A model generated the notes under the pieces. It was not told where the DNA came from, ran no database searches, and saw nothing but the letters and a program-made list of their open reading frames with translations. The position numbers were made by a program, and so were the translations under genes. Shown here in pieces: positions 31,119 to 40,677 of a DNA stretch of 64,000 nucleotides (position 1 is the stretch's first letter; every line of letters starts with the position of its first letter). Source of the DNA: Capnocytophaga catalasegens. Its GTDB lineage: Bacteria > Bacteroidota > Bacteroidia > Flavobacteriales > Flavobacteriaceae. The stretch spans positions 144,167 through 208,166 of the forward strand of contig NZ_BPMA01000016.1 in the NCBI RefSeq assembly GCF_026005215.1, read 5' to 3'.

Positions 31119-31985
31119 ATGAAAATTGGTATTGTAATTCCGGCGCATAATGAGGCTGAGAATCTCTCTCTTATGCTCAATTCTCTCTTAGAGCAAACTT
31201 ATCAAGCACATCAGATAGTTATTGTTGATGACAATTCTACTGATGCAACTTTTCTAATTGCATCAAAATACACAGAGCAATATCCGCAGATACAGGTTTT
31301 TAGACGAAATTCGGATATATATCGCTTGCCAGGAGCAAAAGTAGTACAAACTTTCAATGACGGACTTTCAAAACTTGCACAAGTAGATTTGATTTGTAAG
31401 TTTGATGCAGATTTAATTTTTCCTGATAATTATCTGGAAACCATTGTGCTACATTTTAGAAATAATCCCAAATTGGGTATGTGTGGCGGTTTTTGTAGTA
31501 TTAAGAAAGATTCAGGTAAATGGGAAATAGAAGATTTGACAGACAAAAATCATTTACGAGGAGCTATTAAAAGTTATCGAAACGAATGTTTTGAAGCCAT
31601 TGGCGATCTTAAAGAAGCAATGGGTTGGGATACAGTTGATGAACTTCTGGCTCGTTATTATGGTTGGGAAGTGAAAACAGATACATCTCTCTTGGTCAAG
31701 CATTTACGTCCTACAGGTGCAGAATATAGTGAAAAAGCGCAATATTTACAAGGAGAAATGTTTTATAGGCTTCGATATGGTTTTTGGATAAGTCTGTTTG
31801 CAAGTCTCAAATTAGCATTTAAAAAAAGAAGTATAACTTTGTTAGACAATTACTTACAAGGATATTTCAAAGCAAAAAAAGAAAAACAATCATTTATTGT
31901 AACACATGAACAGGGCGTTTGGATACGAAAATATCGTTGGGAGAATATTTTTCAGAAAATACGAAAAAGTTTTCTTTTCTCTTAA
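31119..31985 (+). CDS. Family 2 glycosyltransferase, soluble
   Basis: This 288-aa protein has a GT-A fold: VIPAHNEAENL at the N-terminus, VDDNSTDAT for UDP or GDP binding, and the metal site DADLIF. It has no QxxRW motif, so it is non-processive, and no transmembrane helix, although the C-terminus is strongly basic (KKRSITL, KKEKQS) and may lie on the membrane. The acceptor is unknown; a lipopolysaccharide or glycoprotein role is possible. The terminator after secA separates it from that gene, and rnz has its own promoter immediately after. Confidence 0.88.
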   Translation: MKIGIVIPAHNEAENLSLMLNSLLEQTYQAHQIVIVDDNSTDATFLIASKYTEQYPQIQVFRRNSDIYRLPGAKVVQTFNDGLSKLAQVDLICKFDADLIFPDNYLETIVLHFRNNPKLGMCGGFCSIKKDSGKWEIEDLTDKNHLRGAIKSYRNECFEAIGDLKEAMGWDTVDELLARYYGWEVKTDTSLLVKHLRPTGAEYSEKAQYLQGEMFYRLRYGFWISLFASLKLAFKKRSITLLDNYLQGYFKAKKEKQSFIVTHEQGVWIRKYRWENIFQKIRKSFLFS

Positions 31986-31993
31986 AAAAATGG

Positions 31994-32002
31994 TATCTTT
32001 GC
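31994..32002 (+). promoter_or_regulatory. -7 promoter box of rnz
   Basis: TATCTTTGC, a perfect consensus match, ends 17 bp before the ATG at 32020. This close spacing also rules out the longer upstream start for rnz. Confidence 0.7.
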
Positions 32003-32019
32003 TCATAAACAAAACGTTG

Positions 32020-32931
32020 ATGAAATTAACTATTTTAGGTTGTCATAGTGCTACACCTCGTAATAATGCACGCCCTACATCGCAATTACTTGAAATACGA
32101 GGACATCTCTTTTTGATTGATTGTGGAGAGGGAACGCAAGTGGCTCTTCGCAATGTAGGAGCTAAGTTTTCTCGAATTAAGCATATTTTTATTTCGCACT
32201 TGCATGGCGATCATTTTTTCGGATTACCTGGGCTTATTTCAACGTTTCATTTGTTGGGTAGAGAGGTAGAGCTTCATATTTACGCTCCCAAAGGAGCAAA
32301 AGAAGCTATTTTACTTTTGCTCAAACTCAGTGGTTCTTGGATGCCTTTTCCGCTTATTTTCCACGAATTGGAAAGTAAAGAAAGTCAGTTAATATTTGAA
32401 GATGAGAAGGTTAGCGTACGAACAATTCCTTTACAACATCGTGTTTATACCAACGGATTTTTGTTTGAAGAAAAGCAAGGTGAACGCAAACTAAATATTG
32501 ATGCAGTACAACAATGGGAAATTGATGTGTGCTACTATCAGAATATCAAAAATGGAAAAGATATTGTTTTGGACAATGGAAAAATTATTCCCAATGACCA
32601 GTTAAGTTTTCCTCCTGCAAGAGAACAAAGCTACGCTTTTTGTAGTGATACAATGTATCTTCCTGAAATAGTAGATATTATAAAAGGGACGCGTGTTATC
32701 TACCACGAGTCTACATTTTTGCAATCTAATGTCGAATTGGCAGAAAAAACAAGGCATAGTACTGCTTTGCAAGCTGCGCAAATTGCTGAAAAAGCACAGG
32801 CTGAGGCACTTATATTAGGACATTATTCATCTCGTTATGGTAATAAAAACTTATTCAAAGAAGAAGCAGAAACTATTTTTGAAAATGTTTTGCTAAGCGA
32901 AGATGGGAAAGAATTTTTATTTGAAAATTAG
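32020..32931 (+). CDS. rnz: Ribonuclease Z
   Basis: This 303-aa tRNA 3'-processing endonuclease belongs to the metallo-beta-lactamase family. It cuts precursor tRNAs lacking CCA; the tRNA-Ala gene in this window has no encoded CCA, so such an activity is needed. Zinc-binding HLHGDH (about residues 62-67), a DCGEGTQVALR strand and loop, the exosite arm near 150-190 and the C-terminal GHYSSRYG are visible. The ATG at 32020 was chosen since the frame upstream overlaps the preceding gene and the promoter box. pdxH follows 64 bp later. Confidence 0.95.
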   Translation: MKLTILGCHSATPRNNARPTSQLLEIRGHLFLIDCGEGTQVALRNVGAKFSRIKHIFISHLHGDHFFGLPGLISTFHLLGREVELHIYAPKGAKEAILLLLKLSGSWMPFPLIFHELESKESQLIFEDEKVSVRTIPLQHRVYTNGFLFEEKQGERKLNIDAVQQWEIDVCYYQNIKNGKDIVLDNGKIIPNDQLSFPPAREQSYAFCSDTMYLPEIVDIIKGTRVIYHESTFLQSNVELAEKTRHSTALQAAQIAEKAQAEALILGHYSSRYGNKNLFKEEAETIFENVLLSEDGKEFLFEN

Positions 32932-32995
32932 CTAAAAAATAAAAATTATTTCCAAAAAATAGATGGTTTTTTTGTGTTGATTTATAAATAATAAG

Positions 32996-33637
32996 ATGGA
33001 TTTAAGCAACTATAGACAGGTTTATAATCAGGGAGAACTTTTAGAGACTGAAATATCTGAAAATCCGATACAACAATTTCAATCTTGGTTTTTTCAAGCA
33101 GAACAAAGTGAAACAGAACGAGAGCCTAATGCGATGTCTGTTGCAACTATTGGTAGAGATGGATTTCCCAAGACTCGTGTAGTTTTATTGAAAAAAGTTA
33201 CACACGAAGGATTTATTTTTTATACCAATTACGAAAGTGAGAAAGGTAAGGCAATAAGTGAAAATCCGAATGTATGTTTATCGTTTTTCTGGGCTGTTTT
33301 GGAGCGTCAGGTTATTATAAAAGGGATTGCTGAAAAATTGACAGAAAATCTTTCAGATGGCTATTTTGAATCTCGCCCACGAGGAAGCCAATTAGGTGCA
33401 GTTGTTTCTAAGCAAAGTGAGGTAATACCTTCTCGTAATTTCTTACAAGAAAATCTGGCACAACTTGAAAAAATATACGAAGGAAAAGAAATACTCCGCC
33501 CTGAATATTGGGGAGGTTTTCTGGTTCGTCCTGTATCTATTGAGTTTTGGCAAGGTCGCCCCAATCGCCTGCACGACCGTATTCGTTATACTTTAACAGA
33601 TGATTTTGATTGGAAAATAGAACGATTAAGTCCGTAA
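32996..33637 (+). CDS. pdxH: Pyridoxamine 5'-phosphate oxidase
   Basis: This FMN enzyme oxidises pyridoxine or pyridoxamine 5'-phosphate to pyridoxal 5'-phosphate, the last step of vitamin B6 supply. The 213-aa length is typical. Conserved sequences are TRVVLLKK at the FMN site, ESEKGKAISENP, FESRPRGSQLGAVVSKQS, and the C-terminal EFWQGRPNRLHDR with the substrate-binding arginine and histidine. It converges with recF, leaving only four bases between the stops. Confidence 0.96.
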   Translation: MDLSNYRQVYNQGELLETEISENPIQQFQSWFFQAEQSETEREPNAMSVATIGRDGFPKTRVVLLKKVTHEGFIFYTNYESEKGKAISENPNVCLSFFWAVLERQVIIKGIAEKLTENLSDGYFESRPRGSQLGAVVSKQSEVIPSRNFLQENLAQLEKIYEGKEILRPEYWGGFLVRPVSIEFWQGRPNRLHDRIRYTLTDDFDWKIERLSP

Positions 33638-33641
33638 CTGA

Positions 33642-34721
33642 TTAGAATTCTATAATTTTATATTCTTTGAATATTTGTTGTACGATTTGTTTGGTACGCT
33701 CCAAGTGGGTATCGGTTAAGAATATTTGACCAAAATTTTCTTCTGAAACAAGTTTTATGAGTTGTTCTACTCTGAGAGTGTCCAGTTTATCGAAAATATC
33801 ATCTAACAATAAGATAGGAGTAACTTCTGTTTTTTTGCGAATAATATGAAATTGAGCTAACTTTAAAGCTATTAGAAATGATTTTTGTTGTCCTTGACTT
33901 GCAAATTTTTTGACCATATGTCCTTCTATTTCAAAGAGTAAATCATCTTTGTGTATGCCACAGGTTGTGTATTGCACGGCACAATCTTTGGTTTGACTTT
34001 GCAAAAGAAGGTCAGTTAATCGGTGCTTAGCCAAGGTGGTTTGATAGGTGATAGAAACTTTTTCTTTTCCGCCCGAAATAATCTGGTATTGCTCCTGAAA
34101 AACAGGTAGAAAATTATCTAAAAAAGTTTTTCTTTGCATATAAATTTCTTCGCCGAACCACGAAAGTTGTTCGTTATAAACTTGTAAAGCATTTGTATCA
34201 AAAGTTTGATTTTCAGCAAAATATTTTAATAAACTATTGCGTTGGGCTAATATTTTGTTGTAGCTAATCAATGTTGAAAGATATGACGAATTGGTCAGAG
34301 AAATAACTCCATCAAGAAAACGTCTGCGTTCCTCGCTTCCTTCAGTAACCAAATTGCGATCTGCAGGTGAGACAATTACCATCGGGAAGTTGCCTATATG
34401 GTCTGCTATGCGTTCGTATGCTTTACCATTTCGTTTTATCTGTTTTTTTTGTCCTTTTTTCACGCTACACACTATATTTTCTTCTCGTTGTTGGCGAGAG
34501 AAAAATCCTTCTAAGAGATAAAAATCTTGATTATGTGTAATGTTTTGAATGGCAAGTGTGTTGAAATAACTTTTGCCCATTCCTAGGTGATAAATAGCAT
34601 CTAACAAGTTAGTTTTTCCTACGCCATTATTACCTATAAAACAATTTATATAAGGAGAAAAAGTTAATTCCTGCATTTTGATATTCTTGTAATTTAGTAC
34701 TGAAAGTTTTTTCAAAAACAT
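33642..34721 (-). CDS. recF: DNA replication and repair protein RecF
   Basis: RecF is an SMC-like ATPase which, with RecR and RecO, directs RecA loading at gapped DNA. Its 359 residues hold Walker A G30-N-N-G-V-G-K-T37, the ABC-type signature near QGQQKSFLIALKLAQ, and Walker B ILLLDDIFDKLD. It is divergent from the TPR-ribH transcript and converges with pdxH; the dnaA-dnaN context that surrounds recF in many bacteria is absent, as is normal for Flavobacteriia. Confidence 0.96.
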   Translation of the reverse strand: MFLKKLSVLNYKNIKMQELTFSPYINCFIGNNGVGKTNLLDAIYHLGMGKSYFNTLAIQNITHNQDFYLLEGFFSRQQREENIVCSVKKGQKKQIKRNGKAYERIADHIGNFPMVIVSPADRNLVTEGSEERRRFLDGVISLTNSSYLSTLISYNKILAQRNSLLKYFAENQTFDTNALQVYNEQLSWFGEEIYMQRKTFLDNFLPVFQEQYQIISGGKEKVSITYQTTLAKHRLTDLLLQSQTKDCAVQYTTCGIHKDDLLFEIEGHMVKKFASQGQQKSFLIALKLAQFHIIRKKTEVTPILLLDDIFDKLDTLRVEQLIKLVSEENFGQIFLTDTHLERTKQIVQQIFKEYKIIEF

Positions 34722-34813
34722 TGTTTAGACCTTTATTTAAGTTACTTTTCAAAAAACATCGCAAATTATTAAAAATTATTGAGAAAACTATTATTTATTA
34801 CAAAATTTTTTTT

Positions 34814-34822
34814 TACTTTTGC
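34814..34822 (+). promoter_or_regulatory. -7 promoter box of the TPR-ribH transcript
   Basis: TACTTTTGC matches the consensus and lies 24 bp before the ATG at 34847. This leader length supports that start. Confidence 0.65.
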
Positions 34823-34846
34823 CTCGCTTTAATAAAATTACATTTT

Positions 34847-35647
34847 ATGGCTATTTATAAAAAGAACAATTACAGACCCAACAGACACAAAAAAGAAGAT
34901 GTTGAAGTAGAAGAAACTCTTGAAAAATTGCAAGAAGAAAGCACTACAGCAGAAGTTTTTAACACTTTAGACCAAGGGGCTTCAAAAACCGAAGCGTGGG
35001 TTCAAAAAAATCAAAAAGCAATTATAGGAACACTTGTTGCCATTGTAGTAGTAGGATTGGGATATATGTTATACCAACAATTAGTTGCTACTCCCAAAGC
35101 AAAAGAGGCTTCTAATGAACTTTCGTATCCGTTACAAATTTTTGAGAATGCACTGAATGCTACTGAAACGAAAGCAAAAGATTCGCTATTTGCACTTTCG
35201 CTTAGTGGGACCAATGGACGTTACGGATTTTTGGATATTATCAAAAATTATAACAATACCAAAGCTGCTAATATAGCTACATATTCAGCAGGAATGGCAT
35301 ATTTGAATATGAACAAATATAAAGAAGCAATTGATTATTTGGACAAATTCAAATCTGATGATGAAATACTTAGTGCGTTGGCTCTTGGTAATATAGGAGA
35401 TGCTTTTGCTCAACTCAAACAACCCAAAGAAGCGCTTGATTATTACGAAAAAGCATTTAAAAAGAGCAAAAATAATTATACTGCACCTATTTATTTACAA
35501 AAAGCAGGACTCGTAGCCTCAGAGTTAAAAAATTATAATAAAGCAATTGAATACTTTGAGAAAATAAAAGATGAATACCCAAAATCGGAAGAGGCTCGTA
35601 CAATCGAAATACAATTAAGTCGCGTACAAGTATTAAAAGAGCAATAA
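34847..35647 (+). CDS. TPR-repeat inner-membrane protein
   Basis: This 266-aa protein has an N-terminal charged cytoplasmic segment, one transmembrane helix at about 59-78 (AIIGTLVAIVVVGLGYMLYQ) and TPR-like helices from about 110 to the end. That layout recalls YfgM/AncA, a periplasmic TPR partner of SecYEG and chaperones; equivalence is not shown. An in-frame start at 34721 would begin inside the recF start region and adds a Lys/Phe-rich leader read across the promoter, so the ATG at 34847 was chosen. The stop overlaps the ribH ATG (TAATG), showing coupling. Confidence 0.88.
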   Translation: MAIYKKNNYRPNRHKKEDVEVEETLEKLQEESTTAEVFNTLDQGASKTEAWVQKNQKAIIGTLVAIVVVGLGYMLYQQLVATPKAKEASNELSYPLQIFENALNATETKAKDSLFALSLSGTNGRYGFLDIIKNYNNTKAANIATYSAGMAYLNMNKYKEAIDYLDKFKSDDEILSALALGNIGDAFAQLKQPKEALDYYEKAFKKSKNNYTAPIYLQKAGLVASELKNYNKAIEYFEKIKDEYPKSEEARTIEIQLSRVQVLKEQ

Positions 35648-36123
35648 TGGCTACTGAAAATAAAAATCTATCGCAATACGACAAAAATTCTTTACCCAAT
35701 ATTCAAAATAAAAAATTTGGTATTGTTATCTCTGAGTGGAATTATTCCATTACAGAGAATATGAGAAAAGGTGCTTTGGATACGTTACTTGATTGTGGAG
35801 CAAGCCTTGACAATATACATCAATGGTACGTGCCAGGAAGTTTTGAACTTGTCAATGGAGCTAAACAGATGCTTGATAGATTTTCGTTAGATGCAATTAT
35901 TGTAATTGGTTGTGTAATACAAGGAGAAACAAAACATTTTGACTTTGTTTGTCAAGGTGTTACACAAGGTATTGCACAATTGAACACAATGCAATCAACA
36001 CCTGTTATATTCTGCGTATTGACAGATAATACAATTGAGCAATCAATAGCTCGTAGTGGAGGAAAACACGGTAATAAAGGCGTTGAAGCAGCAATAGCTG
36101 CAATTAAAATGACTAGTTTATAA
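35647..36123 (+). CDS. ribH: 6,7-dimethyl-8-ribityllumazine synthase
   Basis: RibH condenses 3,4-dihydroxybutanone phosphate with the ribityl-aminouracil to give lumazine, the penultimate step of riboflavin biosynthesis. The 158 aa include SEWNYSITENM at the pyrimidine site, VPGSFELV, the GCVIQGETKHFDFVC strand with catalytic histidine, and C-terminal KHGNKGVEAAIAAI. It overlaps the TPR gene by one base and is followed by a terminator. Other rib genes are not in the window. Confidence 0.96.
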   Translation: MATENKNLSQYDKNSLPNIQNKKFGIVISEWNYSITENMRKGALDTLLDCGASLDNIHQWYVPGSFELVNGAKQMLDRFSLDAIIVIGCVIQGETKHFDFVCQGVTQGIAQLNTMQSTPVIFCVLTDNTIEQSIARSGGKHGNKGVEAAIAAIKMTSL

Positions 36124-36141
36124 AATTATTCATATTCATTT

Positions 36142-36176
36142 TATGCGGGTTCTTCAAAAGAATCCGCATATTTTTT
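36142..36176 (+). terminator. Terminator after ribH
   Basis: A 13-bp stem (TATGCGGGTTCTT with AAGAATCCGCATA, one G-U pair) with a tiny loop is followed by six T residues. Confidence 0.9.
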
Positions 36177-36190
36177 AAGAAAAACGGACA

Positions 36191-38194
36191 ATGCGATTTC
36201 AAATACAATCCGATTTCAGCCCAATGGGCGATCAACCCGAGGCTATAAAACAATTAGTTTCAGGAGTTACTCTTGGTGAAAAATATCAAACTCTTCTCGG
36301 AGTAACAGGTTCAGGAAAGACTTTTACGATTGCTAATGTTGTTAATCAGATACAGCGCCCAACCTTAGTTTTGGCTCATAATAAAACACTTGCAGCACAA
36401 TTATATGGTGAATTCAAATCTTTTTTTCCGAATAATGCTGTCGAATATTTTGTTTCTTACTACGATTATTATCAACCGGAGGCTTATATTCCAGTTACAG
36501 GAACTTATATAGAAAAAGACCTTTCTATCAATGAAGATATTGAAAGATTACGATTAAGCACAACATCATCATTACTTTCAGGTCGACGCGATGTTCTTGT
36601 TGTGGCTTCGGTATCTTGTTTGTATGGTATCGGCAATCCGGTAGAATTTCAGAAAAATGTCATTTCTTTGAAAATTGACCAAAAAATATCTCGAACAAAA
36701 CTAATGCAACGCTTAGTTCAGAGTTTGTATTCGCGAACAACTGCCGATTTTTTGCATGGAAACTTCCGAAGTAAAGGCGATGTTGTCGATATTTTCCCAG
36801 GGTATAGCGAAATTCCGATTCGAATTCATTTTTTTGGAGATGAAATAGAACGTATAGAAACTTTTGACCCGAAATCAAATCATATTATTGAACGATTTGA
36901 TAGTATAAATATTTATCCTGCCAATATGTTTGTAACCTCGCCCGATGTGTTACAAAATGCAATATGGAATATACAACAAGACTTGGTAAAACAAGTTGAT
37001 TTTTTCAAATCTATAGGAAAACATTTAGAAGCGAAACGATTGGAAGAACGTACCAATTTTGACCTTGAAATGATAAAAGAACTAGGATATTGCTCAGGTA
37101 TTGAAAATTATTCCCGTTACTTAGATGGGAGAGAGGCAGGTAGTCGCCCTTTTTGCCTATTAGATTATTTCCCAGATGATTACCTAATGGTAATTGACGA
37201 AAGCCACGCAACAATTCCACAAGTACGCGCAATGTACGGAGGCGATAGAAGCCGGAAAGAAAATTTGGTAGAATATGGTTTTCGATTGCCTGCGGCTATG
37301 GATAATCGTCCGTTGAAGTTTGAAGAATTTGAAACTTTACAAAATCAAGTTATTTATGTAAGTGCTACACCGGCTGATTATGAGTTGCAAAAAACACAAG
37401 GGGCTTATATAGAGCAAGTTATTCGTCCTACCGGATTACTTGATCCGATTATTGAAGTTCGTCCGAGTGAAAATCAAATTGATGATTTGGTTGAAGAAAT
37501 ACAAAAACGTGTAGAGACCGATGAGCGGACACTTGTTACGACTTTGACCAAGCGTATGGCAGAGGAACTTACTAAGTATATGACCAAAATAGGTATTCGT
37601 TGCCGATATATTCATAGTGATATTGATACACTTGAGCGTGTTGAGATAATGCAAGACTTGCGTAAAGGATTATTTGATGTGCTTATTGGAGTGAATTTGC
37701 TTCGAGAAGGATTAGATTTGCCAGAAGTTTCACTAGTTGCCATTTTAGATGCAGACAAAGAAGGATTTTTACGTTCGCATAGGTCAATGACCCAAACTGT
37801 GGGGCGAGCAGCTCGCAATGTAAATGGAATGGCAATAATGTATGCCGATAAAATAACTCAAAGTATGCAACAAACTATTGACGATACGTCTTACCGGCGT
37901 GAAAAACAATTAAAGTTCAATAAAGAAAATGGAATTATTCCCAAACCTCTTAACAAAAAAATTGAAAATACACTAAGTAAAAGTATTATCAGCGAATTTT
38001 TTTATGATAATACGCCCAAAATTCAACCAAAAACTCAAAAAGTAGTATTCTCCTCTAAAAAAGAACTCGAAAAACAGATAAAAGAAACTCGAAAAGCAAT
38101 GGAAAATGCTTCAAAAGAATTAGATTTTGTAAAAGCAGCCCAATACAGAGACGAATTGAAAAAATTGCAAGAATTACTTTCAAAGATAGATTAG
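36191..38194 (+). CDS. uvrB: Excinuclease ABC subunit UvrB
   Basis: UvrB verifies damage and positions UvrC in nucleotide excision repair. The 667 aa show Walker A G37-V-T-G-S-G-K-T44, the beta-hairpin region FVSYYDYYQPEAYIP that inserts between strands, DESHA Walker B, the QTVGRAARN motif VI, and the C-terminal UVR coiled coil (about 625-665, MENASKELDFVKAAQYRDEL) that binds UvrC. It lies directly after the ribH terminator; I see no strong promoter box in the short gap, so some read-through is possible. Confidence 0.98.
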   Translation: MRFQIQSDFSPMGDQPEAIKQLVSGVTLGEKYQTLLGVTGSGKTFTIANVVNQIQRPTLVLAHNKTLAAQLYGEFKSFFPNNAVEYFVSYYDYYQPEAYIPVTGTYIEKDLSINEDIERLRLSTTSSLLSGRRDVLVVASVSCLYGIGNPVEFQKNVISLKIDQKISRTKLMQRLVQSLYSRTTADFLHGNFRSKGDVVDIFPGYSEIPIRIHFFGDEIERIETFDPKSNHIIERFDSINIYPANMFVTSPDVLQNAIWNIQQDLVKQVDFFKSIGKHLEAKRLEERTNFDLEMIKELGYCSGIENYSRYLDGREAGSRPFCLLDYFPDDYLMVIDESHATIPQVRAMYGGDRSRKENLVEYGFRLPAAMDNRPLKFEEFETLQNQVIYVSATPADYELQKTQGAYIEQVIRPTGLLDPIIEVRPSENQIDDLVEEIQKRVETDERTLVTTLTKRMAEELTKYMTKIGIRCRYIHSDIDTLERVEIMQDLRKGLFDVLIGVNLLREGLDLPEVSLVAILDADKEGFLRSHRSMTQTVGRAARNVNGMAIMYADKITQSMQQTIDDTSYRREKQLKFNKENGIIPKPLNKKIENTLSKSIISEFFYDNTPKIQPKTQKVVFSSKKELEKQIKETRKAMENASKELDFVKAAQYRDELKKLQELLSKID

Positions 38195-38270
38195 GTTATT
38201 TTATCTATAAAAAAGAGGAAAAGAGAGGTGTATTTTTCAATAATATTTTTAGGTTTGTAACTAAAATTCT

Positions 38271-38876
38271 TTACAAAATTCGTTTTGCTTTTACAAAAGC
38301 ATTTTCCCAATAAGGTTCTTTTAAGTCAGAAATGATAACCCCTTTGGTTGTTGAAGAATGAATAAACTTAACAGAATTACCCACTTCAACTATCATACCT
38401 ACGTGACTAATGGCTCGTTTACGAGAAGTTTTGAAAAACAATAAATCACCGATACGAGCTTCAGAAAGTTCTATATCTGAACCTTGTAAAGCAATACCAT
38501 CAGAAGACCTATTAAGTTCTATATCGGCGACAAGAAAACTGGTATACATTAGTCCCGAGCAATCCATTCCTTTGCGTGTAGTTCCTGCATACTTGTAAGG
38601 TGTTCCCAAGTATGAAAGAGCTGTATCGATAACCAATTGTGTTGTTGAAGACGCCTCTGAAATGATTTCTTCCTCTTCCTTTTTTTCAATTTTTTTATTT
38701 CTTGTTTTTGATGATGAAGTTGTCGATGTTAATGTTCTTGATTGAGTGAATGCTGTTTGAGTTCGTGTTGGCGAATTGATGATTGCCGTACTGCGCTTTC
38801 GTGTGCTGTATTTTTGCGCACATGAGGTTAATGTGAAAGATAAAATAATCAAAATAGATAAAATAATTGTTCTCAT
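38271..38876 (-). CDS. NlpC/P60 (C40) cell-wall peptidase lipoprotein
   Basis: This 201-aa lipoprotein (LTSC, C19) has a Ser/Thr/Lys-rich spacer at about 22-72. It ends in an NlpC/P60 domain with the catalytic triad visible as C106 in MDCSGL, H158 in ISHVGM and H173 in FIHSS. Family members cut peptide cross-links or stems in peptidoglycan, often D-Glu to meso-diaminopimelate. It follows lpxB on the same strand with a 9-bp gap, so co-expression of envelope functions is likely. Confidence 0.92.
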   Translation of the reverse strand: MRTIILSILIILSFTLTSCAQKYSTRKRSTAIINSPTRTQTAFTQSRTLTSTTSSSKTRNKKIEKKEEEEIISEASSTTQLVIDTALSYLGTPYKYAGTTRKGMDCSGLMYTSFLVADIELNRSSDGIALQGSDIELSEARIGDLLFFKTSRKRAISHVGMIVEVGNSVKFIHSSTTKGVIISDLKEPYWENAFVKAKRIL

Positions 38877-38885
38877 ATGTAATAC

Positions 38886-40001
38886 TTATTTTTTTATAGA
38901 ATTGAAAATTAAGTTAGCTGTTTTTTCACTAGCGCCAAAATTTCCTAGTTTTTCTTCCAAAAGAGCATAATTGTCAAGGATTTTTTGACGATGTTCAGGT
39001 TGTAATATTTTTTTTAATTCGTGTTCTAAATTGCTTGTAGTAAGCTCATTTTGAATGAGTTCTGTAACTACGGGTTTGTCCATAATCAAATTGACCAGCG
39101 AAATATATTTTAGTTTTATGACTAGTTTGGCTATTTGATACGATATCCAATTTCCTTTGTAGCAAACCACTTCGGGTACTTTGAATAGGGCTGTTTCAAG
39201 AGTTGCTGTGCCACTGGTAACCAAAGCAGCGTACGAAACACTTAGTAAATCATATGTTTTCCCACTGATAAAATGAACATTTTCATTTTTGATAAAAGGT
39301 TTATACACTTCAAAGTCTTGTGAAGGAGCCCCAGCAATAACAAACTGGTACGCTGTAAATTTTTCAACAACAGAAAGCATTACCGAAAGCATTTTAGCAA
39401 TTTCTTGTTTGCGACTTCCAGGCAGGAGAGCAATTATAGGACGGTTATCCAATTTGTTTTCGTTGGCAAAGATATGAAAATCTACTGATTTTCTATGATG
39501 AATTGCATCTAAAAGTGGATGTCCGACAAAATGCACAGGGAAATGATGTTTTTTCTGGTAAAAATCTTCCTCAAAAGGCAAAATCACATACATAAAATCG
39601 ACATCACGTTTAATAGCCTTGATACGATTCTCTTTCCATGCCCATATTTGAGGCGAAATATAATAATGTGTAGCAAATCCTTGTTGTTTTGCCCATTTGG
39701 CAATTCGCATATTAAACCCTGGATAATCAATAAAAATGAGTACATCGGGTTGGTATGAAAGAATATCTTGTTTGCAAAAATCAATGTTTTGCAAGATGGT
39801 TCGCAGGTTGGTTAGCACTTCCCAAAATCCCATAAAGGCTAAGTCTTTGTAATGCTTGACCAAAGTTCCTGCAACTTGTTCCATGCAATTGCCTCCCCAG
39901 AAGCGAAATTCGGCATTGGGGTCTGTTTTTAAGAGGGCTTTCATTAGGTTCGAGCCGTGCAAATCGCCAGAAGCTTCACCTGCTATGATATAATATTTCA
40001 T
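38886..40001 (-). CDS. lpxB: Lipid-A-disaccharide synthase
   Basis: LpxB (GT19) joins lipid X and UDP-2,3-diacylglucosamine to the tetra-acyl disaccharide of lipid A, showing a Gram-negative envelope. The 371 aa begin AGEASGDLHGSNLMKALL and include the conserved YPGFNMRIAKWAK, HYYISPQIWAWKENR, VGHPLLD and ALLPGSRKQEI motifs. SurE follows upstream in transcription order (surE, small membrane gene, acpH, lpxB, NlpC/P60), suggesting an extended minus-strand transcript. Confidence 0.96.
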   Translation of the reverse strand: MKYYIIAGEASGDLHGSNLMKALLKTDPNAEFRFWGGNCMEQVAGTLVKHYKDLAFMGFWEVLTNLRTILQNIDFCKQDILSYQPDVLIFIDYPGFNMRIAKWAKQQGFATHYYISPQIWAWKENRIKAIKRDVDFMYVILPFEEDFYQKKHHFPVHFVGHPLLDAIHHRKSVDFHIFANENKLDNRPIIALLPGSRKQEIAKMLSVMLSVVEKFTAYQFVIAGAPSQDFEVYKPFIKNENVHFISGKTYDLLSVSYAALVTSGTATLETALFKVPEVVCYKGNWISYQIAKLVIKLKYISLVNLIMDKPVVTELIQNELTTSNLEHELKKILQPEHRQKILDNYALLEEKLGNFGASEKTANLIFNSIKK

Positions 40002-40053
40002 TTTTTATTAGACAAATTTATTATATTCAAAGAAATAGAATAGTACAAATTAC

Positions 40054-40638
40054 TTAGTTTTCAAGTTCTTTTTTTACAAAGGCACGTATATCATCAAAAA
40101 AATCAAAGAATTCTTGTTCAAAAAAAGAGGTATTAGAAAACAATTCATCTGTTGCATGTTGCATTCTGGATTGAAATTCAGTACGTTTGTCCATTTGGTA
40201 AAGAATTCTGCTAATTCCTTCTACGGATTGGTAAGCTTCGAGCCAATTATCTTGAATCATATGTGAGACTAATTGCTGGGTTTGTTTGTTAAGTAATTCT
40301 TTTTTGTTTTCAAGGAGTTGATAAAAATTTTTAACATAAATTTTCAAAGGAATATCAGTATATAAGTTCCAGTTTTTTGCTAAAAAGTGGTCGTAAAATA
40401 TATCGGTAATTACTCCTGCATAGTGTCCAAATTGAGGAACTAAGCGCTTTTTGCTTTGACGAAAAATAGGGTGTGAATCTGTAAAAAAATCTATTTTTCG
40501 ATGTAGCAAAATCCCTTTTTGAATAGGCAAAGAATAGGTTAAATATTGCTTGCCTCTGATACTATCTGCCATAAAATTACCTATTTTAAGCAAATCATCA
40601 TTTTCACCAGAGAGATAGATATGCGCTAAAAAATTCAT
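40054..40638 (-). CDS. acpH: Acyl carrier protein phosphodiesterase
   Basis: This 194-aa HD-like metal-dependent hydrolase removes the phosphopantetheine arm from ACP. MNFLAHIYLSGENDDLLKIGNF and the segment GILLHRKIDFFTDSHPIFR, with DIFYDHFLAKNW, are diagnostic of the AcpH family. In Bacteroidota its true substrate may differ. It lies 39 bp after the small membrane gene on the minus strand. Confidence 0.88.
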   Translation of the reverse strand: MNFLAHIYLSGENDDLLKIGNFMADSIRGKQYLTYSLPIQKGILLHRKIDFFTDSHPIFRQSKKRLVPQFGHYAGVITDIFYDHFLAKNWNLYTDIPLKIYVKNFYQLLENKKELLNKQTQQLVSHMIQDNWLEAYQSVEGISRILYQMDKRTEFQSRMQHATDELFSNTSFFEQEFFDFFDDIRAFVKKELEN

Positions 40639-40677
40639 AGTTTTTTACTTAGAATACAAATTTTTCCTCATTCTTTT

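Noticed and set aside
31906..32019. Longer start for ribonuclease Z
   Set aside because: It would overlap the preceding glycosyltransferase and the -7 box at 31994.
34721..34846. Longer start for the TPR protein before ribH
   Set aside because: It reads through the promoter and adds a non-conserved Lys/Phe-rich leader.
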